NCBI GenBank assembly: GCA_024280265.1
Contig: JAJRQL010000109.1
Span: 1 to 47,162 of the forward strand
Origin: Deltaproteobacteria bacterium
Lineage (GTDB): Bacteria; Desulfobacterota; Desulfobulbia; Desulfobulbales; Desulfocapsaceae
Direction of reading: 5' to 3'
Length of the DNA stretch: 47,162 bases
Notes under the pieces: generated by a model
Seen by the model: the letters and a program-made list of their open reading frames with translations, nothing else
The model's database searches: none
Told to the model about the DNA's origin: nothing
Program-made: the position numbers and the translations under genes
Shown here: positions 7,524 to 16,442 of the stretch, piece after piece
How positions within the stretch are numbered: the stretch's first letter is position 1
How the letters are laid out: each line of letters opens with the position of its first letter

Positions 7524-8321
7524 ATGCGCTGGAAGTGGATGCTACCAACAGTTTATATCTGTTTTCTGCTGCTGCCGATTTATTGGTTGCTTAATATGAG
7601 CTTGAAGACGAATGCGGAAATTCTCTCAACCTTCAGTTTTTGGCCGCAGCACCTTACTCTTGATAACTACCGGGTTATCTTTACCGACCCATCCTGGTAT
7701 TCGGGGTATATTAATTCGATGATTTATGTTTCTTTGAATGTGATTATCTCAGTAAGCTGTGCTCTTCCAGCGGCCTATGCTTTTTCACGCTACAGCTTTG
7801 TTGGTGATAAGCACCTTTTTTTCTGGCTGCTCACTAATCGCATGGCACCGCCTGCCGTTTTTGCTTTACCATTTTTCCAACTGTATTCATCCATCGGTTT
7901 GTTTGATACCCATATCGCTGTGGCTCTGGCGCATTGTCTCTTTAATATTCCTCTTTCGGTCTGGATACTGGAAGGGTTTATGTCTGGAGTTCCCAGGGAG
8001 GTAGATGAAACGGCCTTTATTGATGGATACTACTGGCCTCATTTTTTTGTAAAGATCTTTATGCCGAACATTGCTTCCGGTATTGGTGTTACAGCGTTCT
8101 TCTGTTTTATGTTTTCCTGGGTGGAGTTGTTACTGGCTCGTACTCTCACTGCAGTTAATGCAAAACCCATTGCGGCCATCATGACCCGTACAGTTTCCGC
8201 TTCCGGCCTTGACTGGGGGGTGTTGGCTGCTGCAGGTATGCTGACCATACTGCCTGGGGCTCTTGTTATCTGGTTTGTGCGTAATCATATCGCCAAGGGT
8301 TTTGCCCTTGGACGTGTATAG
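7524..8321 (+). CDS. glpQ: Glycerol ABC importer permease GlpQ
   Basis: A 265-residue MalG-like permease starting at ATG 7524, with GGGAGGTG seven bases upstream; a GTG three codons earlier overlaps that ribosome site and is unlikely. Hydrophobic segments appear near residues 6-25, 68-90, 103-125, 134-155, 185-205 and 235-255. The coupling loop reads REVDETAFIDGYYWPHFFVKI (split across about residues 155-175). It partners GlpP. The name follows the rhizobial transporter and should not be confused with the glycerophosphodiesterase GlpQ. Confidence 0.87.
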   Translation: MRWKWMLPTVYICFLLLPIYWLLNMSLKTNAEILSTFSFWPQHLTLDNYRVIFTDPSWYSGYINSMIYVSLNVIISVSCALPAAYAFSRYSFVGDKHLFFWLLTNRMAPPAVFALPFFQLYSSIGLFDTHIAVALAHCLFNIPLSVWILEGFMSGVPREVDETAFIDGYYWPHFFVKIFMPNIASGIGVTAFFCFMFSWVELLLARTLTAVNAKPIAAIMTRTVSASGLDWGVLAAAGMLTILPGALVIWFVRNHIAKGFALGRV

Positions 8322-8333
8322 GGAGGAGGGAAA

Positions 8334-8615
8334 ATGGATTTTAGCTGGATGGCCTGGACAAAACCCACAGCCACATTTTTTGCCATTATATTCTGCCTGC
8401 TTGTTACCTTGACGATCTGGGAAATAAAAATTCCCGGCGGTGCACCGAGAAGAGGTATATTGCAATTCGAGACCACCAGAGGAGACCGATTGTTTATCTC
8501 TTTACTTGGTGCTGCGTATATCCATATTTTTTGGTTGGCTTTTTTGAGCTTGAGCATCTGGTGGGCTTTGCTCATTGCCTGTTTGTATGCGATTTGTGTA
8601 TTTGTATGGGTGTAA
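8334..8615 (+). CDS. glpU: Small membrane protein GlpU (DUF2160-like)
   Basis: A 93-residue protein with a GGAGGAGG ribosome site. It has one hydrophobic segment near residues 10-28 and a second broad hydrophobic stretch at about 50-92 that probably crosses the membrane twice; between them are IKIPGGAPRRGIL and the polar stretch FETTRGDRL. The size, membrane pattern and position between glpQ and the binding protein match the small DUF2160 protein of glycerol ABC loci. Its biochemical job is not known to me; it probably associates with the permease pair. Confidence 0.8.
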   Translation: MDFSWMAWTKPTATFFAIIFCLLVTLTIWEIKIPGGAPRRGILQFETTRGDRLFISLLGAAYIHIFWLAFLSLSIWWALLIACLYAICVFVWV

Positions 8616-8682
8616 TACCCATTGTTCTGTCATGAAAAATTAACGTGGCAGAAAAACCGTAACCCTGGAAAGGAGGATATCC

Positions 8683-10398
8683 ATGATCAAAAATTTTGTT
8701 ACAGCAGCCATGGCTGCCTTGCTGGCAGGACCTTTGTCGGCACAAGCGGGGACTTTAGAGGCAAAAAAATGGATTGAAAATGAATTTCAACCATCCACCC
8801 TCTCTCAAGAAGAGCAGATGGAAGAAATGAAGTGGTTTATCAAGGCCGCTGAACCTTTCAAGGGGATGGAGATCAACGTGGTTTCCGAGACGATTACCAC
8901 CCATGAGTATGAATCCAAGACCCTTGCAAAGGCTTTCACAGAAATAACAGGAATAAAGGTAAATCATGACCTTATTGGTGAAGGCGATGTAATCGAAAAG
9001 CTGCAGACCCAAATGCAGTCCAATAAAAATATTTATGATGCCTACATCAACGATTCTGATCTTATCGGAACTCACTTCAGGTATCAGCAGGCGGTATCTC
9101 TTTCAGACTGGATGGCTGGTGAGGGAAAGGATGTGACAAATCCGGGACTTGATGTGGATGATTTTATCGGAATTTCATTTACCACAGGCCCGGACGGGAA
9201 GTTGTACCAGATTCCCGATCAGCAGTTTGCCAATCTCTACTGGTTCCGTTATGACTGGTTTAAGCGGCCGGAGCTTAAGAAAAAATTCAAGGAAATCTAT
9301 GGCTATGAACTGGGCGTACCTGTAAACTGGTCTGCCTATGAGGATATTGCCGAATTTTTCACAGACAAGGTAAAAGAGATTGACGGTAAGCGTGTCTATG
9401 GTCATATGGATTATGGCAAGAAAGATCCTTCTCTTGGCTGGCGTTTCACCGATGCCTGGCTGTCAATGGCAGGTGCAGGAGACAAGGGGATTCCAAACGG
9501 TCTTCCAGTGGACGAGTGGGGCATCAGGGTTGAGGGGTGTAGGCCTGTTGGTTCTTCTGTGGAGCGCGGAGGTGCCACCAATGGCCCTGCTGCTGTGTAT
9601 GCATTGTCAAAATATATAGAGTGGATGAAAAAATATGCTCCACCCGAAGCTGCCGGCATGACATTCTCTGAAGCAGGACCGGTTCCTGCCCAGGGAGGTA
9701 TTGCTCAGCAGATCTTCTGGTACACAGCCTTTACAGCGGATATGGTTAAACCGGGTATTGCAGTTGTGGACGAAAACAATATGCCGAAATGGCGTATGGC
9801 GCCTTCACCTCGTGGCCCTTACTGGCAGGAGGGAATGAAACTCGGATATCAGGATGCCGGTTCCTGGACACTGATGAAATCAACTCCGGTTGATCGCCGT
9901 AAGGCTGCCTGGCTGTACGCCCAGTTCGTTATTTCCAAAACAGTCAGTTTGAAAAAAACTCATGTGGGTCTCACTCCCATCCGGGAAAGCGATCTCTGGC
10001 ATGAATCTTTTACAAAGCGTGCTCCTGAGCTTGGCGGTCTGGTTGAATTTTACCGCAGCCCTGCCCGTGTTCAATGGACTCCCACAGGAACAAATGTTCC
10101 TGATTATCCAAAACTGGCACAACTCTGGTGGCAGAATGTTGCTGATGCCGTCACCGGTGATAAAACTCCACAGGAAGCTATGGACAGTCTTGCGCAGCAG
10201 CAGGACAAGATCCTGCAACGCCTTGAGCGGGCAAATGTTCAGGGCGAGTGCGGGCCAAAGTTGAATAAAAAACGGGATGCCTCATACTGGTTGAATTTGC
10301 CAGGTTCTCCGAAACCAAAGCTTGCCAATGAGAAGCCTCAGGGTGTGACCGTGGACTATGACGAGCTTATTAAAAGCTGGGCTGCTGCAAAAAAATAG
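8683..10398 (+). CDS. glpV: Periplasmic glycerol-binding protein GlpV
   Basis: A 571-residue extracellular solute-binding protein with a signal peptide (MIKNFVTAAMAALLAGPLSA, cleaved near QAG). It is larger than the usual 400-450 residues of the MalE-like family, as expected for this glycerol-importer subgroup. The region KAFTEITGIKVNHDLIGEGD (about residues 86-105) is typical of family-1 binding proteins, and the N-terminal WIENEFQPSTL segment resembles the glycerol-binding branch. An AAAGGAGGATATCC ribosome site supports strong expression, as usual for binding proteins. Two hairpins follow the gene. Confidence 0.88.
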   Translation: MIKNFVTAAMAALLAGPLSAQAGTLEAKKWIENEFQPSTLSQEEQMEEMKWFIKAAEPFKGMEINVVSETITTHEYESKTLAKAFTEITGIKVNHDLIGEGDVIEKLQTQMQSNKNIYDAYINDSDLIGTHFRYQQAVSLSDWMAGEGKDVTNPGLDVDDFIGISFTTGPDGKLYQIPDQQFANLYWFRYDWFKRPELKKKFKEIYGYELGVPVNWSAYEDIAEFFTDKVKEIDGKRVYGHMDYGKKDPSLGWRFTDAWLSMAGAGDKGIPNGLPVDEWGIRVEGCRPVGSSVERGGATNGPAAVYALSKYIEWMKKYAPPEAAGMTFSEAGPVPAQGGIAQQIFWYTAFTADMVKPGIAVVDENNMPKWRMAPSPRGPYWQEGMKLGYQDAGSWTLMKSTPVDRRKAAWLYAQFVISKTVSLKKTHVGLTPIRESDLWHESFTKRAPELGGLVEFYRSPARVQWTPTGTNVPDYPKLAQLWWQNVADAVTGDKTPQEAMDSLAQQQDKILQRLERANVQGECGPKLNKKRDASYWLNLPGSPKPKLANEKPQGVTVDYDELIKSWAAAKK

Positions 10399-10410
10399 GC
10401 AGTTCCCCCT

Positions 10411-10433
10411 GGTTTCCCGTGACTGACGGGAAC
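10411..10433 (+). other. Hairpin after glpV without a T run
   Basis: GGTTTCCCGT and ACGGGAACC pair with one bulged base around GACTG. It lies 13 bases after the glpV stop, just before the intrinsic terminator, and may protect the 3' end of the message. Confidence 0.45.
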
Positions 10434-10445
10434 CTTCTGTTTAAG

Positions 10446-10488
10446 AAAAAAAACAGGTTGAGGGCTTCTGCCACAACCTGTTTTTTTT
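10446..10488 (+). terminator. Intrinsic terminator between glpV and glpK
   Basis: AAACAGGTTG and CAACCTGTTT pair as a stem flanked by A and T runs (TTTTTTTT at 10481-10488). The A/T flanks make it potentially bidirectional. It separates the transporter operon from glpK, which must rely on read-through or its own promoter. Confidence 0.85.
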
Positions 10489-10575
10489 ATTTTGGGCTCG
10501 CCGTGTTTTTAGTGATTTATACATGATACGTCCTGTTAGTCTGGACTGGTGGATTCTTGTCAAGAGAGGAACATA

Positions 10576-12066
10576 ATGTCTGTGAATATACTTGCAATTG
10601 ATCAGGGGACAACCTCCAGCAGAGCAATTATTTTTAATGAGAAACTTGAAATAATTGCGCAGGCTCAGCAGGAATTTGAACAATTTTTTCCACGATCAGG
10701 ATGGGTTGAGCATGACCCGGAAGAAATCTGGTCCACGACTCTCTCATCCTGTAAGCGAGTGTTGGAGAAGTCGTCTCTTTCCGCTTCTGATATTGCAGCC
10801 ATAGGGATCACAAATCAAAGGGAAACAACACTTGTCTGGGACAGAGAGACCGGGGATGTCGTGTATAATGCGATTGTCTGGCAGGATCGCCGGACGGCGG
10901 ATTTTTGCAGGAAGTTGCAGCGCGACGGGTATGGTCAGATGATTGCTGCAAAGACTGGCCTTCTGCTTGATTCCTATTTTTCCGGGACTAAAATCAGGTG
11001 GATACTGGATAATGTGCCAGGTGCAAAGGAAAAAGCCCATGCCGGGAAACTTGCCTTTGGAACCGTTGATACTTTTCTTCTCTGGCGACTGACCGGTGGA
11101 AAACAGCATGCAACGGATGCGACCAATGCATCCCGCACCATGCTCTACAATATTCATGAAAACATCTGGGACCAGGAAATTCTGCAACTTCTGGATATCC
11201 CGGAGGCGTTGCTTCCTGAAGTGAAAGATTCCTCCGCTGATTTTGGACTGTGTGAAAACAGTATGTTCGGTGCCCCACTTCCAATCCGGGGAATGGTCGG
11301 GGATCAGCAGGGGGCTCTTGTCGGCCAGGCATGTTTTGAACCAGGTATGATTAAGTCAACGTATGGCACCGGTTGTTTTATTGTTTTGAACACCGGCAGG
11401 GAGGCATTTGTCTCAAAGAATAAATTATTAACAACCATCGCCTATCGGCTTGATGGATGTACAACCTATGCCCTTGAAGGCTCAATTTTTGTCGCAGGAG
11501 CAGCGGTTCAGTGGATGCGGGATGCTCTTGGCCTTATCGAGAGTGCTTCAGACAGTGGAGAGCTTGCCCGCAAAGCCGATGTGAACCAGGATGTATATCT
11601 GGTTCCGGCCTTTACCGGGCTTGGCGCACCCCATTGGGATTCCGATGCCAGGGGGGCGATATTTGGAATTACCAGAGCGACAGGTCCTGCCGAGCTATCA
11701 CGGGCTGCCCTGGAATCCGTATGCTATCAGACACGGGATCTGCTTGAGGCAATGCAGGGAGACGTGACGCACAGTTCTGATATCGTACTGCGTGTAGACG
11801 GTGGTATGGTGGCCTCTGATTACACCATGCAGTTTCTGGCTGATATTCTTAATGCACCGGTGGATAGACCCGTAATTCTTGAAACCACGGCAGTTGGTGC
11901 CGCATATCTTGCGGGACTCTATCAGGGACTCTTCCCTGCCCCGAGGGAATTTGCTGTCAGCTGGAAACGTGACAAGCGCTTTTCTCCATCCATTAACGAT
12001 GAACTGCGAGCCAGGAAGTATGATGGCTGGAAAGATGCGGTCTCAAGAACTTTAAGCAGGAGTTAA
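10576..12066 (+). CDS. glpK: Glycerol kinase
   Basis: Phosphorylates imported glycerol to sn-glycerol-3-phosphate, the substrate of GlpD and presumed inducer of GlpR. The probable start is ATG 10576 with AGAGAGGAA before it, giving 496 residues, normal for GlpK; a GTG nine codons upstream is less likely. The ATP-binding motif [12 protein letters not shown] is at about residues 6-17. [30 protein letters not shown], the [14 protein letters not shown] motif and [19 protein letters not shown] are all present, so the FGGY-kinase fold looks complete. Unlike the order in some bacteria, it is the last gene of the cluster and is separated from glpV by a terminator. Confidence 0.96.
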   Translation: MSVNILAIDQGTTSSRAIIFNEKLEIIAQAQQEFEQFFPRSGWVEHDPEEIWSTTLSSCKRVLEKSSLSASDIAAIGITNQRETTLVWDRETGDVVYNAIVWQDRRTADFCRKLQRDGYGQMIAAKTGLLLDSYFSGTKIRWILDNVPGAKEKAHAGKLAFGTVDTFLLWRLTGGKQHATDATNASRTMLYNIHENIWDQEILQLLDIPEALLPEVKDSSADFGLCENSMFGAPLPIRGMVGDQQGALVGQACFEPGMIKSTYGTGCFIVLNTGREAFVSKNKLLTTIAYRLDGCTTYALEGSIFVAGAAVQWMRDALGLIESASDSGELARKADVNQDVYLVPAFTGLGAPHWDSDARGAIFGITRATGPAELSRAALESVCYQTRDLLEAMQGDVTHSSDIVLRVDGGMVASDYTMQFLADILNAPVDRPVILETTAVGAAYLAGLYQGLFPAPREFAVSWKRDKRFSPSINDELRARKYDGWKDAVSRTLSRS

Positions 12067-12646
12067 TCGCAGCTTTAAGTGGAGTTTTTCAGGCCGTACT
12101 TGCCGGATGGATTTCTTTTGTCGTGGCAAGGGGAAATAGAGTTTATCCCACATATCTCACAGGCCTGTTCAGCAAACATTTCTTTTCTGTTTCAGCAGCA
12201 TGTCTTAACCTGTGGTTCTTGTTTTGCTCTGCGGATAGCACTGAATGAATCAAAAAAGGGCTGAACCATGAAAGCAAAATACCCTGTGACAATATAATTA
12301 ATCATTACTTGAAATGTGTCGGATTACTCCATGCAGCCTTCAACTCAATAAAATACACTCAGGAGCGAAGCGGCATTTGTTGCTGGTTTCGATACACCTG
12401 GTTAAAAAAAATCGCACTCAACAAACTGACAACAAACCCTGGGTTATTCCGCCCAAGCAACTGTTCTACTTTACCGACAACCCGTCGAGACCTGCTGCAA
12501 GAAGTTATTCAGTGGCACATGTGAGGAACGATTTCAAGATATTGTAAACACCATAAAGTGGTTTGATTGATCAAGTACTGAGGAAAGCAGAAACACGTTA
12601 ACATAACAGCGCAATAGCAGATAGATGCTCACCGAGTCAGCAGTTA
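12067..12646. other. Intergenic region with no supported gene
   Basis: About 580 bases between glpK and the end of the ccm cluster. Short plus-strand frames occur around 12309-12547, but they overlap in two frames, lack ribosome sites and match no family I know. No clear terminator hairpin is seen for either side. Confidence 0.4.
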
Positions 12647-13222
12647 CTACCGGTTTTTTATTCCTTCAAGCTGTTCGTTAACCTTTTGAACCAACTGTGG
12701 GGATGGATTTGCTGCCAGGATCTTTTCAAAAACCTTTTCAGCCATTTCTGCATCTCCATTATACTGATGAATCACGCCGATATAAAAAAGAGAATCCACG
12801 TGGGATGGATCGACATCAAGGGCATTCTGAAACCGTTCAATGGCTAGATCGTACTCATTGATATTCAAGTACAGTAACCCCAGGTCATTCTCCACATGGA
12901 CAGTTGCAGCACCAACTGCAGAGGCCTTTAAGAAAATAGGAATGGCCTCTTTATATCTGCCGGAATCAAAGTAGATATCACCTAACTCCACCAGGGCTCT
13001 GATGCTGGTCGGGTTATTGGCAAGAATGGATTTATACGTTGCAATCTTTTCCTCAATAACCATCTTCTGGCTCTGTTGCGACACCATTGCAGTATCTTGA
13101 GGGCTACTCTCAGGAATCTTGTTTCCAGAGATATTAACCAGTGCAAAAAGTACCATAACTGCTGTTACCATCCAGAAAAAGGCGATAACCACTACTTCCT
13201 TAGTCGACCTTACATCAACCAT
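12647..13222 (-). CDS. Membrane-anchored TPR protein of the ccm cluster (CcmI C-terminal-like)
   Basis: A 191-residue protein with an N-terminal transmembrane helix (about residues 10-32) and three or more tetratricopeptide repeats (about 60-185). Typical spacing is seen in ALVELGDIYFDSGRYKEAI, ENDLGLLYLNINEYDLAI and DSLFYIGVIHQYNGDAEMA. The ATG lies inside the last codons of ccmD, so it is translated as part of the ccm operon. In proteobacteria the CcmI TPR domain holds apocytochrome c for heme attachment. Here the CcmI-type N-terminal segment appears in a separate gene (15475-15975), so together the two may replace CcmI. That split is an inference. Confidence 0.75.
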   Translation of the reverse strand: MVDVRSTKEVVVIAFFWMVTAVMVLFALVNISGNKIPESSPQDTAMVSQQSQKMVIEEKIATYKSILANNPTSIRALVELGDIYFDSGRYKEAIPIFLKASAVGAATVHVENDLGLLYLNINEYDLAIERFQNALDVDPSHVDSLFYIGVIHQYNGDAEMAEKVFEKILAANPSPQLVQKVNEQLEGIKNR

Positions 13223-13370
13223 TTCTATGCTCCATTTCTTTTATCAGTTCTTCAAGCACCTGTACTCTTGCAGCCAGGAGGTGCTGCTGCCGGGCGGCAT
13301 AAAAGACATAACCAAAAATGCCACCCCAAATAACCATATACCCTGCGATTAAAAACAGTTCACTGCTCAT
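13215..13370 (-). CDS. ccmD: CcmD-like small membrane protein
   Basis: A 51-residue frame with an N-terminal hydrophobic helix (residues 4-24, ending WGGIFGYVFYAA) and a charged amphipathic tail, the classic CcmD layout. The start overlaps the ccmC stop as ATGA, and the end overlaps the start of the TPR gene by eight bases. CcmD helps release holo-CcmE from the CcmABC complex. The gene is small enough to be missed by routine calling. Confidence 0.85.
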   Translation of the reverse strand: MSSELFLIAGYMVIWGGIFGYVFYAARQQHLLAARVQVLEELIKEMEHRNG

Positions 13371-14050
13371 AGCACTTCTCCATCCAGTTGTCTTTCAAAG
13401 TTTTGCACCCTGCAGGCCAGGGTAAGTGTTCTCGTTCTCTGGTACAAAAGAAGAGCCCAGAGAAGTGTAAAAGTACCAAGGGACACCAACAGTGTCGTTA
13501 CCATCTCAGGGGCCATATCAATTGAACCTGCCCGTATCACCACAGGGTGAATAGTTCGCCACAGCCTGGCCGATAAAAAGACAATGGGTACATCGACAAA
13601 GCCGACAATGGCAAGAACAGCACAAAAAACAGCTCGCGTATCCTGTCGCTCCACTGATGAACGTAAGATAAAATAAGAGGCATAAATGAACCAGAGGATA
13701 AGTGACGTAGTAAGCCTTGGATCCCAGGTCCACCAGGTATTCCACACCGGCCTGCCCCAGAGTACGCCGGTGATCAGAACGAGCGTTGTAAACACGAGCC
13801 CGATTTCAACGCTGGCCACCCCAATAACATCCCATTTCAGATCTTTTCGAATCAGGTACAAAATCCCACTGACAAATGCAGTAAAAAAGGACAAAAAGGC
13901 CACCAGCGCACTGGACAGATGAAAGTAAAATATCTTCTGGATCGGCCCCATCACCAGTTCCGTGGGTGCATAGACAAAGACAGTATAAATTGCGACGCCA
14001 AACAATAGAGCAGCCACAATGAGCACCATCTGGTCTTTCTTAATTAACAT
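13367..14050 (-). CDS. ccmC: Heme-handling membrane protein CcmC
   Basis: A 227-residue protein with six hydrophobic segments. The heme-handling WWD motif reads WGRPVWNTWWTWDPRLT (about residues 98-114), and the conserved histidines that flank the motif in CcmC appear in FYFHLSS (about 44) and RTIHPVV (about 166). CcmC delivers heme to CcmE in the periplasm. It lies 38 bases after ccmB and overlaps ccmD. Confidence 0.95.
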   Translation of the reverse strand: MLIKKDQMVLIVAALLFGVAIYTVFVYAPTELVMGPIQKIFYFHLSSALVAFLSFFTAFVSGILYLIRKDLKWDVIGVASVEIGLVFTTLVLITGVLWGRPVWNTWWTWDPRLTTSLILWFIYASYFILRSSVERQDTRAVFCAVLAIVGFVDVPIVFLSARLWRTIHPVVIRAGSIDMAPEMVTTLLVSLGTFTLLWALLLYQRTRTLTLACRVQNFERQLDGEVL

Positions 14051-14088
14051 AAATAATCCTGATAAAAACGTTTTTTAAAAGTAGGGTC

Positions 14089-14757
14089 CTACTCACCGAC
14101 AACATGATCCAGGAGCAGAAACCCAAGTCCAGTAAAGATACACCCATAGGCGATCATTACGTAAAGCCATGAGGAATAATCGGCCACTGCAGCACCCTGA
14201 AATATCATTGATGTCACCTTTACCGTGATACTGATAAGAGGAATAACTAATGGATAAAACAGCAGTGGAAGCAAAGCTTCATTTCGGCTCGTCCCGGCAG
14301 TAATGGCAGAAAACAGTGTCCCTATAGCCGCAAAACCAACATTGGCAAGCACGACAACCAAAACAAGCATTGGCAGAGACGTAAAGAAACCGTCACCGTA
14401 AAGAATAAAAAACAGTGGGATAATGGAACATTCTGCAAGAAGCACCAACACAACGTTCACTGCCATTTTTGCAGCAAAAAGTGCTTCAACGCTCACAGGA
14501 CTCAGCAGCAGGCCATCCATGCACCGGTTCTCCCTTTCCCGACTCATGGTTCTGCTGAGACCGAGAATTGAGGAGACAGTAATTGTCACCCAGAGAATCC
14601 CAGCCCCTGTCTCTGGAGAAATTTCCGAGCCAAGCGGGATGGCCAGGTTCAGAATAACCAGAAGCAGAAACCCAAAAAAGACCATGCCGATCACAGATTC
14701 AGGTCTCCTGAATTCAGCGTACAGGTCTTTCTGCAAAATAAGCCAGAAGCCACTCAT
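14089..14757 (-). CDS. ccmB: Heme exporter ABC permease CcmB
   Basis: A 222-residue integral membrane protein with six predicted helices. The N-terminal QKDLYAEFRRPE and the motif SRERENRCMDGLLLSP (about residues 52-67) are conserved in CcmB. The start overlaps the ccmA stop (ATGA), so the transporter subunits are translationally coupled. With CcmA it drives release of holo-CcmE rather than bulk heme export. Confidence 0.94.
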   Translation of the reverse strand: MSGFWLILQKDLYAEFRRPESVIGMVFFGFLLLVILNLAIPLGSEISPETGAGILWVTITVSSILGLSRTMSRERENRCMDGLLLSPVSVEALFAAKMAVNVVLVLLAECSIIPLFFILYGDGFFTSLPMLVLVVVLANVGFAAIGTLFSAITAGTSRNEALLPLLFYPLVIPLISITVKVTSMIFQGAAVADYSSWLYVMIAYGCIFTGLGFLLLDHVVGE

Positions 14758-15473
14758 GCCTCCCCATCCCCCTGAACATGCCTGAGATACTCTGCTTCAA
14801 GCAAGGCTCGATCAACTCTGTTTCGCGCTTCCATAAAAACCAGACGTCCTGCCGCAAGAATCCCAACTTTTGTTGCCGAATTCAGCCCATGATCCAGATT
14901 GTGAGTTACCACGATCACTGTACGTTCTTTACTCTTTAGTTCAGCAAGCTGTTCCGTTAACATTGCTGCAGCATCCTGATCAAGCCCGCTGTATGGCTCA
15001 TCAAGTAGCAACAGTGAAGGATCGTTTACCAGTGCCCGTGCCACACTGAGGCGTTGCCGCATGCCCCGCGAAAACTGCCCGACCCGGGAATGACGCCGTG
15101 GATACAGTTCCACAACACGCAACAATTCAACAGCTGTCTTTTCCGGGTCTTTGAGCTTATAGAGGGAGGCATAGAAGACCAGGTTTTCAAGAGCCGTCAT
15201 ATGATCATAAAGCAGAGAATGATGTGAAATGACCCCCAGCTGTTTCTTGAACTGTTCCGGCTCCTCCGTGAGATCAAATCCTTTGATTTCGATCTGCCCG
15301 GAAGTTGGTGATACCAACGTTGAGATAATTCCAAGCAGAGTGCTTTTGCCCGCGCCATTTGGCCCAAACAGGCTCAGGAAATCCCCCTTTGCAAGACCGA
15401 AAGTCACCCCTCTCAGGGCCCTGTATCCCTCATACTCTTTAAAGAGATTTTTAACCGTCAGGAAATCGGACAT
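14754..15473 (-). CDS. ccmA: Cytochrome c biogenesis ATPase CcmA
   Basis: The better start is ATG 15473, one base after the upstream gene's stop, giving 239 residues; an earlier in-frame ATG at 15533 would overlap that gene by 59 bases. Walker A is GPNGAGKST, the signature region reads FSRGMRQRL, Walker B is LLLLDEP and the H-loop is VVTHNLD. The signature FSRGM instead of LSGGQ is usual for CcmA. ATP hydrolysis by the CcmAB complex releases holo-CcmE from CcmC. Confidence 0.93.
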   Translation of the reverse strand: MSDFLTVKNLFKEYEGYRALRGVTFGLAKGDFLSLFGPNGAGKSTLLGIISTLVSPTSGQIEIKGFDLTEEPEQFKKQLGVISHHSLLYDHMTALENLVFYASLYKLKDPEKTAVELLRVVELYPRRHSRVGQFSRGMRQRLSVARALVNDPSLLLLDEPYSGLDQDAAAMLTEQLAELKSKERTVIVVTHNLDHGLNSATKVGILAAGRLVFMEARNRVDRALLEAEYLRHVQGDGEA

Positions 15474-15474
15474 C

Positions 15475-15975
15475 TCAGGCACTGGCCTTTTCAATCCTGG
15501 CAACAAGGTTTTCATGCTGTTCCATGAATCCATCGTGCAACTCTACATACCGGGCATCATCAACTGCACCGTTGTCCCAGCTGATTTCGAGTTCATCAAG
15601 CTTTTCCTTGACGTCAGCAACCTCCCTTGCAAGTTTTTTCTGCAACTCAACCTGACCAGCTGACAGGTCTTGTGGTTCTTCAGGTATCGGTTCAGCATCA
15701 TCATTTAACAGCTCAATGGCACGGATCGATTTTGCGGCCAGAGCCCCATAATGCTGTTTGAGGTCAGCGTAATCCGAATCATTAATTTTATTTGAGGCAT
15801 GCTCAAACTCGATATCCTTCATAGCCCGCAGATAAGACTCCTTCTCTGCCTCAAGACTCCTGCGGGTAGCTCCGTGATCCTCGTCGGCCAACCATCTCTC
15901 TTCGGACCGCAGTAGAGGAAACAGAAAATAGGCCGAAACGCATACCATAATCAAAATAAAAAAGGTTACAGTCAT
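15475..15975 (-). CDS. CcmI N-terminal-like membrane/coiled-coil protein
   Basis: A 166-residue protein with one N-terminal helix (residues 3-22, ending FLFPLLR, as in CcmI). A long charged, probably coiled-coil region follows. It includes KESYLRAMKDIEFEHASNKI with DYADLKQHYGALAAKSI, similar to the N-terminal domain of CcmI/CycH. No TPR is present. It overlaps the ccmH stop by one base. It probably interacts with CcmF/CcmH and works with the TPR protein encoded at the end of the operon. The family assignment is moderate. Confidence 0.65.
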   Translation of the reverse strand: MTVTFFILIMVCVSAYFLFPLLRSEERWLADEDHGATRRSLEAEKESYLRAMKDIEFEHASNKINDSDYADLKQHYGALAAKSIRAIELLNDDAEPIPEEPQDLSAGQVELQKKLAREVADVKEKLDELEISWDNGAVDDARYVELHDGFMEQHENLVARIEKASA

Positions 15976-16442
15976 CAGTCATTCTCCAATTTTTCAAGCT
16001 CATCTTCCACCTGCTTTTCCATGTCTCTATACAAGGCAGCACCTTCCGCATCTTCATCTCCCCTGCCCCTGGATATTTTCCCTGCAGTTGCCCACTTCCA
16101 GACAAACATCACCGCAACAACCAAGCCAATAAGCAGCCCGACAAAAGGAGCTGCATAGGCAACCAGATTAAATCCTTTCTGAGGGGGAGCAGTGAGGATA
16201 GTATCACCAAACTTCTGTACGAAATATTCCAATATTGTTTCCTTGTTCTGTCCCAGAGACAGCCTGCGGTCAATTTCAGCACGCATCTGATCTCCACCAC
16301 CACAACGATCAATATTCAATGGCTCTCCGGGGCAGGCATAACAGATCAGGTTCTTTTCGACCTCACTCCTTGTCAAGGCCTGTGCTGTTGCAGCTTGACT
16401 GAACAGGAGCAAAGAGCACAAGAGTATCCACATATTTCTCAT
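15975..16442 (-). CDS. ccmH: Apocytochrome c thiol-handling protein CcmH
   Basis: A 155-residue protein with a signal peptide (cleaved near ATAQA), a redox motif region at residues 32-47 and a C-terminal transmembrane helix (about 102-125). The usual LRCxxC is present as LICYAC (C34, C37), and a third cysteine follows at C47 in IDRCGGGDQM. IDRRLSLGQNKETILEYFVQKFGD is the typical CcmH continuation. The role is to keep the CxxCH cysteines of apocytochromes reduced for heme ligation. It overlaps ccmF by four bases. Confidence 0.88.
   Translation of the reverse strand: MRNMWILLCSLLLFSQAATAQALTRSEVEKNLICYACPGEPLNIDRCGGGDQMRAEIDRRLSLGQNKETILEYFVQKFGDTILTAPPQKGFNLVAYAAPFVGLLIGLVVAVMFVWKWATAGKISRGRGDEDAEGAALYRDMEKQVEDELEKLEND

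Noticed and set aside
12309-12547. Two overlapping plus-strand frames of about 70 codons
   Set aside because: They lack ribosome sites and recognisable domains and run in different frames of the same A/T-rich stretch.
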